Shown here piece by piece: positions 1 to 9,267 of a stretch of 64,000 nt of DNA. The position numbers and the translations under genes were made by a program. The DNA is taken from contig NC_021500.1 in NCBI RefSeq assembly GCF_000410515.1, positions 124,001-188,000 of the forward strand, given 5' to 3'. Each line of letters starts with the position of its first letter. The first letter of the stretch is position 1. Under the pieces are notes generated by a model. It was not told the origin of the DNA and made no database searches. It saw nothing but the letters and a program-made list of their open reading frames with translations. The DNA is from Enterobacter sp. R4-368. Lineage in GTDB: Bacteria; Pseudomonadota; Gammaproteobacteria; Enterobacterales; Enterobacteriaceae.

Positions 1-851
1 ACCACATCGCTGATGGGCGTGGCGATGCCATGCGTGCGGCCATAGCGCTGCACCACACCGTTACGGATATCCCACTCCAGCGGGCGATTCGCCTGGCGGT
101 CGGCGAGAATTGACGTGCCTAAGTCCGCTGGCGCACGGTGAAAACCGTCCACAATCTCCCGGGCAACGTTATCGCTGAGCACCGCGCCTTCCGCCCGCGC
201 AACCGTCAGGCATTCACGCAGGTACGCCAGCGCCAGCGCGGTGATATCCTCGCGTGTGAACATGCCGGCACGGCGATTGGCGAGCACCATCAGGCCAGCG
301 ACCGCATTCTGCAACAGCTTGCGCCAGGCGATCGACGTAAAATCCGCTGACAATTCAACCGCGCAGCGTGTGTCGCTGAGCGCTTTCACCACCCGTTCTG
401 CCTGCGGCACGTCCGGCAGCGTCAGGCGCGGTCTGGCGCGCAGCCAGACAGAGGCATCCGGCTCACGCTGCGCCGGGAACCAGACGACGGACGGCAGCAC
501 GCTTGCGCCGTTGACCAGTGGAGCGAGCTGGTTTTTTTGCTCGACGCCATTTTGCAGCGCGCACACAACGGTGTTTTCATCGCATAACGTCGCCAGCCAG
601 GCGGCGCTCTGCGCAACCTGCGTGGTTTTCACCGCCACAAACACCAGATCGAACGGCTTATGCAGCGCTGCCGGATCGCTCAATACCGGGCCGGGCACCA
701 CAATTTCCCCCTCATCGTGGCGCAGAATCAACTGCGGGTGCGCGGTACGTCCGCATAAAACGGGAGCGCGGCCCACTTCGTGCAGCGCCGCCGCGATACT
801 CGTGCCGATAGCCCCCGGGCCAAGCAGCGCAATTGTCGGAAAATTAGACAT
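1..851 (-). CDS. 2-dehydropantoate 2-reductase family oxidoreductase (3' end outside window)
   Basis: About 283 residues are visible, read from an ATG at 851; the C-terminus runs off the left edge. The N-terminus has the Rossmann motif LLGPGAIGTS (GxGxxG), followed by FVAVKTTQ and the segment WRKLLQNAVAG, which carries the family's conserved Lys and Asn. This is the ApbA/PanE layout: NAD(P)H-binding domain first, helical ketopantoate-binding domain second. An AGGAG lies 8 bases before the ATG. The gene sits 20 bp downstream of a DMT exporter on the same strand. PanE reduces ketopantoate in coenzyme A synthesis, but many paralogues act on other 2-oxoacids. Pairing with an exporter and a LysR regulator suggests a specialised paralogue, so I give no symbol. 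Confidence 0.85.
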   Translation of the reverse strand, partial: MSNFPTIALLGPGAIGTSIAAALHEVGRAPVLCGRTAHPQLILRHDEGEIVVPGPVLSDPAALHKPFDLVFVAVKTTQVAQSAAWLATLCDENTVVCALQNGVEQKNQLAPLVNGASVLPSVVWFPAQREPDASVWLRARPRLTLPDVPQAERVVKALSDTRCAVELSADFTSIAWRKLLQNAVAGLMVLANRRAGMFTREDITALALAYLRECLTVARAEGAVLSDNVAREIVDGFHRAPADLGTSILADRQANRPLEWDIRNGVVQRYGRTHGIATPISDV

Positions 852-871
852 GGTGAGTTCTCCTGATGTGG

Positions 872-1699
872 TTAACCAATCATTACCGTGCCGGTCGCGA
901 TCACCATACACGCCAGCACTTTTCTTAGCGTTAACGTCTCGCCGAGAAACAGATAACCCAGTAGCGCCGCAAACAGAACGCTGGTTTCACGCAGCGCTGA
1001 AACTGCCCCCATTGGCGCGGTCGCCATCGCATAAATAATGATGCCGTAAGCCAGCAGCGAAACCAGCCCGCCGGCGGCGGCAGGCCATACATCGGGACGC
1101 CAGCGCAGTAAACTTTTTGTACCGCGAAGCCCGATATAGAGCGCGGGCATCAGCGCGCCCCATAACGCACTCATCCACACGGTATAGGCGATGGCATTAC
1201 CCGCGATGCGCACGCCAATGCCATCCACCACGCTATAAGCGGCGATAAACGCGCCAGTGACCAGCGAATATTTCAGACCCGGTAGCGCCAGGCGACGGCG
1301 TTGCAGGACAAGCAGCAGAATACCGCCGGAAATCAACCCAATGCCAGCAAGCGCGTTCACGGCCATTTTTTCCCCGACAAACAGAGCCGCCGCCAGGGTC
1401 ACCATCAGCGGTGAAGCACCGCGCGCAATCGGGTAGGTTTGCCCGAGATCGCCGCTCTGATAACTGCGTACCAGAGACAGGTTATAACCGACATGCAGCA
1501 CCGCTGACAGCAGCGCATATTTCCAGCTTGCATAAGCCGGCAAGGGTAAAAACGGCGCCACGACAATGCAGGTGAGGGCTATCGTCGCGCACATGATGGT
1601 CATGGACCATAAGCGATCCGTGCCGCCGCGTAACAGCGTATTCCAGCTGGCATGCAGCAGGGCGGCGAATAACGTCAGTAAAACAAGGTAAGTGGGCAT
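872..1699 (-). CDS. EamA/DMT-family membrane transporter
   Basis: A 275-residue, very hydrophobic protein with about ten predicted membrane segments in two repeated halves, the 10-TM drug/metabolite transporter architecture. The start MPTYLVLLTLFAALLHASWN is typical of EamA proteins, and the second half ends in the usual LRETSVLFAALLGYLFLGE segment. It is probably a proton-coupled exporter of a small metabolite in the inner membrane; the substrate cannot be read from sequence. It lies 20 bp upstream of the PanE-like gene and 74 bp downstream of a LysR gene, all on the minus strand, so the three may form one unit. Confidence 0.85.
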   Translation of the reverse strand: MPTYLVLLTLFAALLHASWNTLLRGGTDRLWSMTIMCATIALTCIVVAPFLPLPAYASWKYALLSAVLHVGYNLSLVRSYQSGDLGQTYPIARGASPLMVTLAAALFVGEKMAVNALAGIGLISGGILLLVLQRRRLALPGLKYSLVTGAFIAAYSVVDGIGVRIAGNAIAYTVWMSALWGALMPALYIGLRGTKSLLRWRPDVWPAAAGGLVSLLAYGIIIYAMATAPMGAVSALRETSVLFAALLGYLFLGETLTLRKVLACMVIATGTVMIG

Positions 1700-1773
1700 G
1701 TATCGATGCTAATCAGCACATACCCGGATGAAAAGTGAAGTGTCATCACACCAGCATGAACAAATACTCATAC

Positions 1774-2679
1774 TTAGCAATAGTTAAGCTGTGCCTGTTG
1801 TGACTCTGCTAACAGCCAGCTGCGGAATGTCACAATGTGCGGCTGTGTTTCGATCCCCTGCGGGCAGACAAAATAATAGGCGGCCGGCGACGGGAAAGGC
1901 ACGTCAAAAAGCCGTACCAGCGAGCCGTCGGCGATCTCCTTTTCAACGTGCCCACTGCGCGCCAGCGCAATTCCCTGGCCCAGTAACGCCGCTTCGATGG
2001 TCATATTGGTATCGGCGAAACGCACGTTCTCATGCAGCACATCGGTATTAACGCCGACCTGCTTAAACCAGGCGTCCCATTTGGGAACCAGATCGGCGCC
2101 ATCGCGCGTCAGCAGCGGGTAGCGCAGCAGTTCGGCAGGTTCATCCGGCGTGCCAAAACGCTGCAAAAGTGCCGGGCTGGCAACCGGGAAAAGCTGCTCG
2201 CGGAACATAAATTCTGTATGCAGCGCCGGATAATTCCCGTGACCAAAGCGGATCGCCACATCAGCATCGGTGCTGGCGAAGTTAATGGCCTGATCGGTGC
2301 TTTCCAGCGTGACCAGAATTTCCGGGTGTAAGCGCGCCAGATCCGGCAAGCGTGGGAGCAACCATTTCAGCGCAAAAGAGTAAGTGGTGTTGACGCGCAG
2401 CCGCACCCGGCCTTTTTGCTCGCGCAAATCCGCCAGCGTGGTTTCCAGTTTGCTGAAAAATTCACGTACCAGCGGGGCGAGCGCGGCACCGGCTGGCGTC
2501 AGGCTGAGGGTTTTGCCGCGCTGAAACAGCGGTAATCCCCAGATTTCCTCGAGATTTTTTAGCTGATGACTGACGGCACTTTGCGTTATACACAGCTCTG
2601 CCGCCGCCGCGGTAAAGGTGGTGTGGCGGGTTGCCACTTCAAAAGCGCGCAGTGTCGCAGTGGGGGGAAGATCACGCAT
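1774..2679 (-). CDS. LysR-family transcriptional regulator, GcvA-like
   Basis: A 301-residue protein. The N-terminal winged helix-turn-helix includes FTAAAAELCITQSAVSHQLK at about residues 23-42, followed by a two-lobed LysR substrate-binding domain. The opening MRDLPPTATLRAFEVATRH and the helix sequence place it in the GcvA-like subgroup rather than identifying gcvA itself. An AGGAA precedes the ATG. It is likely to control the DMT exporter and PanE-like enzyme that follow on the same strand. That regulatory link is inferred from position only. Confidence 0.88.
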   Translation of the reverse strand: MRDLPPTATLRAFEVATRHTTFTAAAAELCITQSAVSHQLKNLEEIWGLPLFQRGKTLSLTPAGAALAPLVREFFSKLETTLADLREQKGRVRLRVNTTYSFALKWLLPRLPDLARLHPEILVTLESTDQAINFASTDADVAIRFGHGNYPALHTEFMFREQLFPVASPALLQRFGTPDEPAELLRYPLLTRDGADLVPKWDAWFKQVGVNTDVLHENVRFADTNMTIEAALLGQGIALARSGHVEKEIADGSLVRLFDVPFPSPAAYYFVCPQGIETQPHIVTFRSWLLAESQQAQLNYC

Positions 2680-2771
2680 CTTACGGTTCCTGTTAATGAG
2701 CTAATGCTCATAACACCCTATGCCGAAACCGTGGGGAAAGCTACGCGAACAGGACAGTAAGCTGCCGCCAT

Positions 2772-3560
2772 TCAGAGCAGGGTAACGGTGCTGTCTAACC
2801 AGTCCGGAAGATGTTGCCGGTACCAGGCGAGATAGCGCTGAAGATCGGTTTTCTGCCGCTCAGCAAGCAGCGTGACCACTTCGGTGACAATCCACGCTTT
2901 GGCGAGGGCAATCTCCCGGCCGAGTTCGCGCGGTGTTGCATGATCCGCAATACGACAATAGCGCCCGGCAAGCGCCTGAAAAGCGTGTGTGGTGCCCATC
3001 CCTTTTATCAGCGGCGCGAGGTCAATCGCCGGGCTTCCCGTGGAAAATCGTTCCCAGTCGAAGAGCACCAGCTCGCCGTTATGCCGTCGTCCCCAGTTAC
3101 CCGCATTGCTGTCGCCGGAAATTAACCCCGGATGGCGAAAGAGCACCTCGCTGGATTGCTGAAAACGGCGCAGTTGTTGCGAAGCCGGTTCCGGCAACGC
3201 CAGCAGCGCCAGCGATTTTTCCAGCGCGGAAACTGACCAGCTGTGCGGGTGATAGCGCCATGACGCCTCTGGCGCAACGCGATGCAAGCGAGCCAGCATC
3301 GCTAACACCTCATCACCTGCCACGGCATCCTGCGAAACCGGGTGGGGAATATACTCAAGCCTTACTAACTGCCGCGCCGGATCGGCGAATAACAGCCCTG
3401 GCGAGGCAATCTTTGCCGCGTTGAGCCGGTGCGCCACATGTTGATAGAAAGCATATTCAACCTCACTGACGGGATATTTCTCAATGACGCGCTGGCCATG
3501 CTCATCAACAAAAAGCGCCACGTTCGCAGCCCCCATTTTTGATAAATCCTGAGCTGTCAT
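2772..3560 (-). CDS. APH/choline-kinase-fold phosphotransferase
   Basis: A 262-residue protein. The catalytic signature is LISGDSNAGNWG, a variant of the HGDxxxxN Brenner motif with Ser in place of His, followed by the metal-binding segment LFDWERFSTGSPAIDL with its Asp. This is the aminoglycoside phosphotransferase/choline kinase fold (PF01636). An AAGGAATAAGGG sequence precedes the ATG. The substrate is unknown; the fold phosphorylates antibiotics, choline, ethanolamine, thiamine and sugars. The His-to-Ser change and the metabolic setting argue against calling it a resistance gene. Confidence 0.8.
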   Translation of the reverse strand: MTAQDLSKMGAANVALFVDEHGQRVIEKYPVSEVEYAFYQHVAHRLNAAKIASPGLLFADPARQLVRLEYIPHPVSQDAVAGDEVLAMLARLHRVAPEASWRYHPHSWSVSALEKSLALLALPEPASQQLRRFQQSSEVLFRHPGLISGDSNAGNWGRRHNGELVLFDWERFSTGSPAIDLAPLIKGMGTTHAFQALAGRYCRIADHATPRELGREIALAKAWIVTEVVTLLAERQKTDLQRYLAWYRQHLPDWLDSTVTLL

Positions 3561-3626
3561 CCCTTATTCCTTGCGCGCGGGTCGAGCGTTTCAGTGTAGC
3601 CTGGAGGGTGGCGACGCGAGAGCGGT

Positions 3627-3992
3627 TTATTCCTGCGTCGACTGCTCCTGAGCAAGCAGGCGATATTGTCTTGGTGTTAACTGATACTGTTCGCGAAACG
3701 CGCGGCAGAATGTTGATTGCTGCTGGTAACCCAGGTGCAGCGCAATATCCGTAATAGAGCGATGCGTTTCGCTCAGCAACGCTTTCGCAATCACCATGCG
3801 CCGGTAGCGGATGTACACGCCAGGCGACATGCCGGCGATTTGTTTAAAACCGCGCTGGAAATGCCAGGCAGAGTAACCGGATTTTTTCGCTAACACGCCA
3901 AGCGGTAAGGGTTCGGCAATATTGCGCTCTATCCACTGGAGAATATCCTGGATGGTTAAGCTCATCAGATATAACGAGGACTTTTTTCTCAT
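3627..3992 (-). CDS. Small AraC/XylS-family regulator (MarA/SoxS/RamA size class)
   Basis: A 121-residue protein consisting almost only of the double helix-turn-helix DNA-binding domain: AKKSGYSAWHFQRGFKQIAG in the first half and ITDIALHLGYQQQSTFCRAF in the second. There is no ligand-binding domain. This is the architecture of SoxS, MarA and RamA, which act by abundance and not by effector binding. It is divergent enough that I do not name it. A second start, MSLTIQDILQW at 3965, matches the usual N-terminus of the class; neither start has a strong ribosome binding site. It lies downstream of lutC on the same strand. Confidence 0.8.
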   Translation of the reverse strand: MRKKSSLYLMSLTIQDILQWIERNIAEPLPLGVLAKKSGYSAWHFQRGFKQIAGMSPGVYIRYRRMVIAKALLSETHRSITDIALHLGYQQQSTFCRAFREQYQLTPRQYRLLAQEQSTQE

Positions 3993-4112
3993 TTCAATAC
4001 CCGCTGTTAATGCGCGGCGCTTGGGGAAGTTATCTCTGTTTCCTCCCCGAACGCAAAAGCGTCATTCTGTTTACGGGCAGATGACCTGTTTCCGCCCGTC
4101 AGGTTATCCGCA

Positions 4113-4808
4113 TCAGCAATCTTCAATAATTAAGTAGACGGCATTAAGCGGCCCGTGGACGCCGACGACTTTAATCAGCTCAATATCGGCCGTCGAACTT
4201 GGTCCGGCGATAAGATTGATACACGAGGGAAGCGTTTCGCCTTCCTTCACCCGCTGGCGCAAAACGTGCGCCAGTTGTGTGACGCCATACAGCAATCTGC
4301 TCTTATAGATAACGAACAGGGTGGTGGTGGGCAGCAGGCTGATAGCACGCCCCTGTAGCGGGGAGGAAAAGAGCACCACACCGCCGGTTTCGCACAGACC
4401 ATATTCGGCGTAGACCACGCCAATACTGGCTTGTGCGGCGCGCCGCAGATTCTCTTCTCCGCTGGCTGAATCCCAGCAATGTGCTGGAAATGTGTTCTGC
4501 AAATGCGCGCTGATACCGATGTTTGCCAGCCGGGCGTCGCCGCTAATCAGCAGCGGACCGCCGCCGTACTGGTTACAGATCCGTTCGGCAAGCTGGGGAA
4601 TTTGTGCCAGCGGAGCCACTTCGCAGTGGGCCTGCATAACCGTGGTCGCATATTCGATAAAACTGTCGCAGGGGTGCTGCTGGATCTGTCCGGCATAGCG
4701 GCTTGTCAGCGGAGTGTGTCCGGCAAACTCCAGCGGCGGCGGTATCTGACGCGGTTCGCGACCGAGCCGTCCGGCAATTTTTTGCATAAACGCATCGCGG
4801 TTTTCCAT
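4113..4808 (-). CDS. lutC: L-lactate utilization protein LutC (LUD domain)
   Basis: A 231-residue protein of the same size as E. coli YkgG. It has the LUD-domain pattern around GVVYAEYGLCETGGVVLFSS and ends with a glycine-rich AGPSSTADIELI segment. With LutA and LutB it forms a cytoplasmic iron-sulfur complex that oxidises L-lactate to pyruvate. Its ATG overlaps the lutB stop codon by one base (TGATG), so translation is probably coupled. It is the last gene of the three-gene operon. Confidence 0.93.
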   Translation of the reverse strand: MENRDAFMQKIAGRLGREPRQIPPPLEFAGHTPLTSRYAGQIQQHPCDSFIEYATTVMQAHCEVAPLAQIPQLAERICNQYGGGPLLISGDARLANIGISAHLQNTFPAHCWDSASGEENLRRAAQASIGVVYAEYGLCETGGVVLFSSPLQGRAISLLPTTTLFVIYKSRLLYGVTQLAHVLRQRVKEGETLPSCINLIAGPSSTADIELIKVVGVHGPLNAVYLIIEDC

Positions 4809-6241
4809 CAGGCTTGCTCCCCGTTTTTATGCTGTTTTTGGTGTTTTTTAAACCAACTGCGGAAACTCTCGCCATCGGCAGCGGGCAGATCGCGGGCCTC
4901 CGTCCACTTGCCGATGGCTGAGATCGTAAAGGGCATCTTGCCGTTGCGGATCATCAGTTGGGCGGCGCGTGCGCCAGCAACCATGCCAACTTTCCACAGC
5001 CGGGGGTGACGGTTGGCGTAATTGAACAGATGAACGGTGTGTCTTTCCATGGCGGGCGTTCTTCCGCTTTCCGCCAGCGTGCGGCGGTGTTCAAGGATCA
5101 GTGACGACAGCGGAATGCGCACCGGGCAAACATCATCGCAGGCGGTACATAACGAGCAGGCATAGGGCAGGTTTTTGAAATCATCATAACCGCCGAGCAA
5201 CGGCGTAAGCACCGCGCCAACCGGGCCGGGATAGATTGAGCCGTAACCGTGTCCGCCGATATGACGGTAGGCCGGGCAGGTATTCATGCAGGCACCGCAG
5301 CGTATGCAGCGCAGGATGTCCTGGAAAGGCGAGCCCAGCACCTGCGAGCGGCCATTGTCGACAATAACCAGATGGAACGATTCCGGCCCGTCGCTCTCCA
5401 TGCTGCCTTTCGCGCCGGTAAGCCAGGTGTTATATCCCGTAAGACGGGCGCCAACCGCGCTGCGCGCCAGCATGGTGAGGATGACGTCCAGCTCGGCGAA
5501 TGTCGGCACCACGCGCTCCATGCCCATCACGGCGATATGCGTTTTCGGCACGGTGGTACAAAGCCGGGCATTGCCTTCATTGCTCACCAGACTGAGCGTG
5601 CCGGTTTCCGCGACTGCAAAGTTGCAGCCGGTAATGCCGATGTCGGCGCTGAGAAAATCCTCGCGGATCTTCTGGCGAATAAAACGCGTCATGGCTTCCG
5701 GCGTTTCGGGGCCGTTATAACCCAGCTTTTCGCGCAACACCTGCTGAATTTGATGGCGATCCCGATGAATGGCCGGTACCACCACGTGTGAGGGGGCATC
5801 TTTGGCGAGTTGCAGAATATACTCGCCCAGATCCGTTTCCACGACCTCAATGCCAGCCGCTTCAAGCGCGGCGTTCATGCCGATCTCTTCGGTGACCATC
5901 GACTTCGATTTAACGATTTTGCGCGCCCGTTTTTCCCCGGCAACCTGCAAAATATAGCGGGTGGCATCTTCATGCGTATCGGCGAAAAAGACGTGACCGC
6001 CGTTAGCGCGGATCTTTTCGCTTAACTGGTAAAGATAGGCATCGAGATTGTCGAGAACATGGGCACGAATTTCAGCGGCGTGCGAGCGCCAGTCGGGCCA
6101 GTTTTCCAGTTCATCGACCATTTTCTGCCGGTTGATACCGATCCGATCCTGCGCGTTCGCCACGGCGTGGCGCATTACCGGATCGTCAATTTGCTGCTGT
6201 ACCCGGTCATAAAAAGGAACATTGCTGGTTTTTAGCGACAT
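4808..6241 (-). CDS. lutB: L-lactate oxidation iron-sulfur protein LutB
   Basis: A 477-residue protein. An N-terminal LUD-like domain carries ITGCNFAVAETGTLSLVSNE. The C-terminal part has two 4Fe-4S ferredoxin-type clusters: CIRCGACMNTCP and CSLCTACDDVCP, each CxxCxxCxxxCP. It corresponds to E. coli YkgF and is the electron-carrying subunit of the LutABC lactate oxidation system. It starts 9 bp after lutA and overlaps lutC by one base. Confidence 0.94.
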   Translation of the reverse strand: MSLKTSNVPFYDRVQQQIDDPVMRHAVANAQDRIGINRQKMVDELENWPDWRSHAAEIRAHVLDNLDAYLYQLSEKIRANGGHVFFADTHEDATRYILQVAGEKRARKIVKSKSMVTEEIGMNAALEAAGIEVVETDLGEYILQLAKDAPSHVVVPAIHRDRHQIQQVLREKLGYNGPETPEAMTRFIRQKIREDFLSADIGITGCNFAVAETGTLSLVSNEGNARLCTTVPKTHIAVMGMERVVPTFAELDVILTMLARSAVGARLTGYNTWLTGAKGSMESDGPESFHLVIVDNGRSQVLGSPFQDILRCIRCGACMNTCPAYRHIGGHGYGSIYPGPVGAVLTPLLGGYDDFKNLPYACSLCTACDDVCPVRIPLSSLILEHRRTLAESGRTPAMERHTVHLFNYANRHPRLWKVGMVAGARAAQLMIRNGKMPFTISAIGKWTEARDLPAADGESFRSWFKKHQKQHKNGEQA

Positions 6242-6250
6242 AGTGTTTCC

Positions 6251-6970
6251 TTAGCGGCTCATCAGCACATCAGCGATATGCAGCACACTCACGTTCTGGC
6301 CTTCACGCTGTAAACGCCCGCCGATATTCAGCAGGCAACTGGCATCCGCGCCAATCAGGTAATCCGGCCTGGCTTGCATGATATGCGCGACCTTTTCTTT
6401 CACCATCTCGCCGGAAATTTCGGCCATTTTGACCGAAAAGGTGCCGCCAAATCCGCAGCAGGTTTCCTGGGCGCCAAACGGTACAATTTCCAGATCACGC
6501 ACTTCGCGCAGCAGTATTAGCGGTTCATCACGTACCCCGAGCTTACGAAACAGGCTGCATGAGGGGTGATAGACCGCCCGTCCTGGCAGGCGCGCGCCGA
6601 CGTCGGTTACGCCAAGCTGGTTAACGATAAAGGAGGTCAGATCAACCATGCGGCTGGCAACCTTCGCGGCGCGCATCGCCCACTCAGGTTCATCGACCAG
6701 CCAGTCCCCATAGTGGCGGATCGCGTTCATGCAGGAACCGGCAGGCGAGATAATCGGGTAGTCGTTGATTTCCAGCGCCGCAATTTGCGCTTTCATACCC
6801 GGCAAGGCGTCACGAATGTAGCCGCTATTAATTGCCGGTTGACCGCAGCAGCCCTGTTTTTCAGGAAACTGCACACGGCAGCCTAACTGTTCGAGTAGCA
6901 GGACACTGTTTCGCGCCATGCGCGATTTAAGTGCGTCCCCAATGCAGGTAACAAAAAAATTTACGTTCAT
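6251..6970 (-). CDS. lutA: L-lactate oxidation protein LutA (CCG-domain)
   Basis: A 239-residue protein with two cysteine-rich CCG domains: KQGCCGQPA near residue 40 and QETCCGFGGTF near residue 167. Together with upstream cysteines these bind an iron-sulfur cluster, as in heterodisulfide reductase and glycolate oxidase GlcF. It is the first gene of the lutABC operon (E. coli ykgE). 94 bp separate it from the preceding cfa gene on the same strand, and no clear terminator is seen between them. Confidence 0.93.
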   Translation of the reverse strand: MNVNFFVTCIGDALKSRMARNSVLLLEQLGCRVQFPEKQGCCGQPAINSGYIRDALPGMKAQIAALEINDYPIISPAGSCMNAIRHYGDWLVDEPEWAMRAAKVASRMVDLTSFIVNQLGVTDVGARLPGRAVYHPSCSLFRKLGVRDEPLILLREVRDLEIVPFGAQETCCGFGGTFSVKMAEISGEMVKEKVAHIMQARPDYLIGADASCLLNIGGRLQREGQNVSVLHIADVLMSR

Positions 6971-7064
6971 ATTATTTAGCTTCCAGCGAAGATAACGGCA
7001 TAACGTTATTTTTCATTTCAGGCAGGCGGCAAGGGCGTTTGCGCTTACCTGTTTACGCGTCTCT

Positions 7065-8216
7065 TTAGCGCGCCACGCGCAGCCCGCCGGTGACGCCGCG
7101 GCTTAATACGATTTGCCAGAGCTGGATATTTCTGGCGCGAAATGCGCCCGCGCAGGCGGTGAGGTAATAATTAAACATGCGATGAAATTGCGTGGAGTAA
7201 TTGCCTGCTATTTGCGGCCAGGCCTGATTAAAACGGCGATGCCAGGCCATTAATGTTTTGTCGTAATCGGCACCGAAATTATGCACATCTTCGATAACAA
7301 AATAGGGCTCGCTGGCTTCGGTAATCTGTTTTAAGGAGGGCAGGCAGCCATTCGGGAAAATGTATTTATTGATCCAGGGATCGACATTATGCAGGGTTTT
7401 ATTCGACCCGATGGAGTGCAGTAAAAACAGACCATCTGGCTTCAGGCAGCGATCGACGGCGTTAAAGTAGGTCGCATAGTTTTTCGGCCCGACATGTTCG
7501 AACATGCCGACGGAGACGATGCGGTCATAGCGTTTATCCAGATCGCGGTAATCCTGCAACAGGATGCGAATATCCAGCCCCTCGCTGTGGCTTTCGGCGT
7601 AGGCTTTTTGCTCTGCCGAAATGGTGATGCCTTCAACGCTGACACCATAATGGCGCGCCGCGTATTGCGCTAAACCGCCCCAGCCGCAGCCAATATCCAG
7701 CAGCGTCATGCCCGGTTTAAGCTGCAGTTTTTCACAGATCAGCGCGAGCTTATCCTCCTGCGCCGCGCAGAGTTCATCGGCGTTTTTCCAGTAACCGCAG
7801 GAGTACTGCATATGGGGATCGAGCATGCGGCTAAACAGATCGTTACCCAGATCGTAATGCACTTCGCCCACTTGCCAGGCGCGGCGACGGGACTGAGGGT
7901 TGATGATGCGAGCCGCGGCAATGCGCATCAGGTCGGCCAAACGCGCCGGGCGCTGCTCATCAAGTCTGGCGCGCAATAGCTTGTCAAAAAACGCATCGAG
8001 CTGTTTGCAATCCCACCAGCCCTCCATATAACTTTCACCGAGCCCGAGTGAACCCTGCTGCAACACGCGCCTGAAAAAACGCGTGTCATGCACGCGGATA
8101 TCCCAGGGCTCGGGACCATTAATCATGATGCCTGCCTGGGACAGCAGTTCCTGGACGATCCGCAGCCAGTGGCCGGGTTTACTGATCACATCGACGGTAC
8201 ATTCGTTAGCCATCAT
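7065..8216 (-). CDS. cfa: Cyclopropane-fatty-acyl-phospholipid synthase
   Basis: A 383-residue protein that aligns from end to end with E. coli Cfa (382 residues), including the final GLRVAR. SAM-binding motif: LLDIGCGWGGLAQYAARHYG. The residues that hold the catalytic bicarbonate in Cfa are kept: Cys in MQYSCGYW, Glu in SVGMFEHVGPKNY and His in FLLHSIGS. It transfers methylene from SAM to cis double bonds of membrane phospholipids, which protects against acid and other stress. AAGGAAAG precedes tandem ATGs (8216 and 8213). This is a second CFA-type enzyme in the window besides 35850-37070. It may be an additional copy to the core cfa gene, which in E. coli lies elsewhere. Confidence 0.9.
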   Translation of the reverse strand: MMANECTVDVISKPGHWLRIVQELLSQAGIMINGPEPWDIRVHDTRFFRRVLQQGSLGLGESYMEGWWDCKQLDAFFDKLLRARLDEQRPARLADLMRIAAARIINPQSRRRAWQVGEVHYDLGNDLFSRMLDPHMQYSCGYWKNADELCAAQEDKLALICEKLQLKPGMTLLDIGCGWGGLAQYAARHYGVSVEGITISAEQKAYAESHSEGLDIRILLQDYRDLDKRYDRIVSVGMFEHVGPKNYATYFNAVDRCLKPDGLFLLHSIGSNKTLHNVDPWINKYIFPNGCLPSLKQITEASEPYFVIEDVHNFGADYDKTLMAWHRRFNQAWPQIAGNYSTQFHRMFNYYLTACAGAFRARNIQLWQIVLSRGVTGGLRVAR

Positions 8217-8424
8217 CTTTCCTTCAACGTAGCGTGCGCTCAGCCGGTAATTCCCCCGTTATTCACTGCCCGTCAGTGCGAAAAAGGCTTATCGCTCAGG
8301 CAGCTGGCTGGTAAATTGTTCACAACGGGTGAAATATATTTATGACCCGTTCATTATTCAGGAAACCCGTTTTGCCTGCGCTGTGCTATCAAGACAAACT
8401 TCATCGAATAGAGGTCAGGTTGTT

Positions 8425-9222
8425 ATGTGCTCAAAGCTTGTGTTGCCGCCTCGTCAGCCCATTAGCGGCCAGCCCGCGCCGGTGCTGATGACCTTGCCTC
8501 GCCCGGTGTACTTTCGCAGTTACCCTTTACGCGGCGATACGGGCGTGGACATGCATGAGCATCCGTTTGCGGAATTTCTCTATGCGCGCGAGGGAAGTAT
8601 GCGGGTGGAAATTGAAGGGAAGACGCTGGTGGTGCCCGTGCTTTACGGCGTCTGGATCCCGGCGCGCGTGCCGCACCGTCTTCTTGCCGGCAGCGACGTA
8701 TTGCTGGAAAGCCTGTATGTCGAGGCCGATTTTGCCACCATCCCCTTTAGCGGCAGTAAGGTGGTGGTGGTGAGTGATTTTGTGCGTGAGTATATTCACT
8801 ACGCCACGCAAAACGTGCCGGAAAAGTATGACGACGCAGGCGATGACGCGCAGTTAGTGCAGGTGCTGATTTCGCTGCTCAGACGTTTACCCGATGCCGG
8901 GTTATCGGTCTCCTGGCCGGTATCACCGTTGCTGACGAGAGTTTGCAGCCAGATCCAGAAAACCCCCGGCGACGCGCACAGTATTGAACAGTGGGCCTCC
9001 TGTAGCGGTATGTCGGTGCGCACGTTCTCGCGCCGTTTCAAAAAGGAGACCGGCGTGGCGTTCAGCGAATGGAAAAAACGGGTGCGTTTGCTGGAATCCG
9101 TGGTGATGTTAAAAAACAAACGCAGCGTGACGCAGGTGGCGCTGGAGCTTGGCTATTCAAGCCCGGCCTCGTTTACCTTTGCGTTTCGCGCCATGTTCGG
9201 CGTGCCGCCAACGCGCTATTAA
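8425..9222 (+). CDS. AraC-family regulator with N-terminal cupin, NimR-like
   Basis: A 265-residue protein from ATG 8425, which has GAGGTCAGGT just upstream; an in-frame ATG at 8329 has no such signal. The N-terminal half is a cupin (DMHEHPFAEFLYAREGSMRV, and GVWIPARVPHRL). The C-terminal half is an AraC double helix-turn-helix (IEQWASCSGMSVRTFSRRF; VTQVALELGYSSPASFTFAF). This is the layout of E. coli NimR (YeaM). The gene diverges from cfa (207-bp gap) and converges with an MFS transporter. In E. coli NimR controls the MFS exporter NimT, so control of the neighbouring transporter is possible but not shown. Confidence 0.86.
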   Translation: MCSKLVLPPRQPISGQPAPVLMTLPRPVYFRSYPLRGDTGVDMHEHPFAEFLYAREGSMRVEIEGKTLVVPVLYGVWIPARVPHRLLAGSDVLLESLYVEADFATIPFSGSKVVVVSDFVREYIHYATQNVPEKYDDAGDDAQLVQVLISLLRRLPDAGLSVSWPVSPLLTRVCSQIQKTPGDAHSIEQWASCSGMSVRTFSRRFKKETGVAFSEWKKRVRLLESVVMLKNKRSVTQVALELGYSSPASFTFAFRAMFGVPPTRY

Positions 9223-9267
9223 ACAGAGACTACCCGCCGCGCTTTTTCAGCCGCGCCGGGGCGCGCG

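Noticed and set aside
241..1038. 265-codon plus-strand open frame opposite the PanE-like and DMT genes
   Set aside because: It is Ser/Thr/Arg-rich with no domain and lies antisense to two clear genes; it is a shadow frame of GC-rich coding sequence.
3627..3992. Naming the small AraC protein ramA or soxS
   Set aside because: Architecture agrees, but the recognition helices differ clearly from both; only the class is supported.
7065..8216. Treating this cfa as part of the lut operon
   Set aside because: It is on the same strand 94 bp upstream, but function is unrelated and no overlap or shared signal supports a link.
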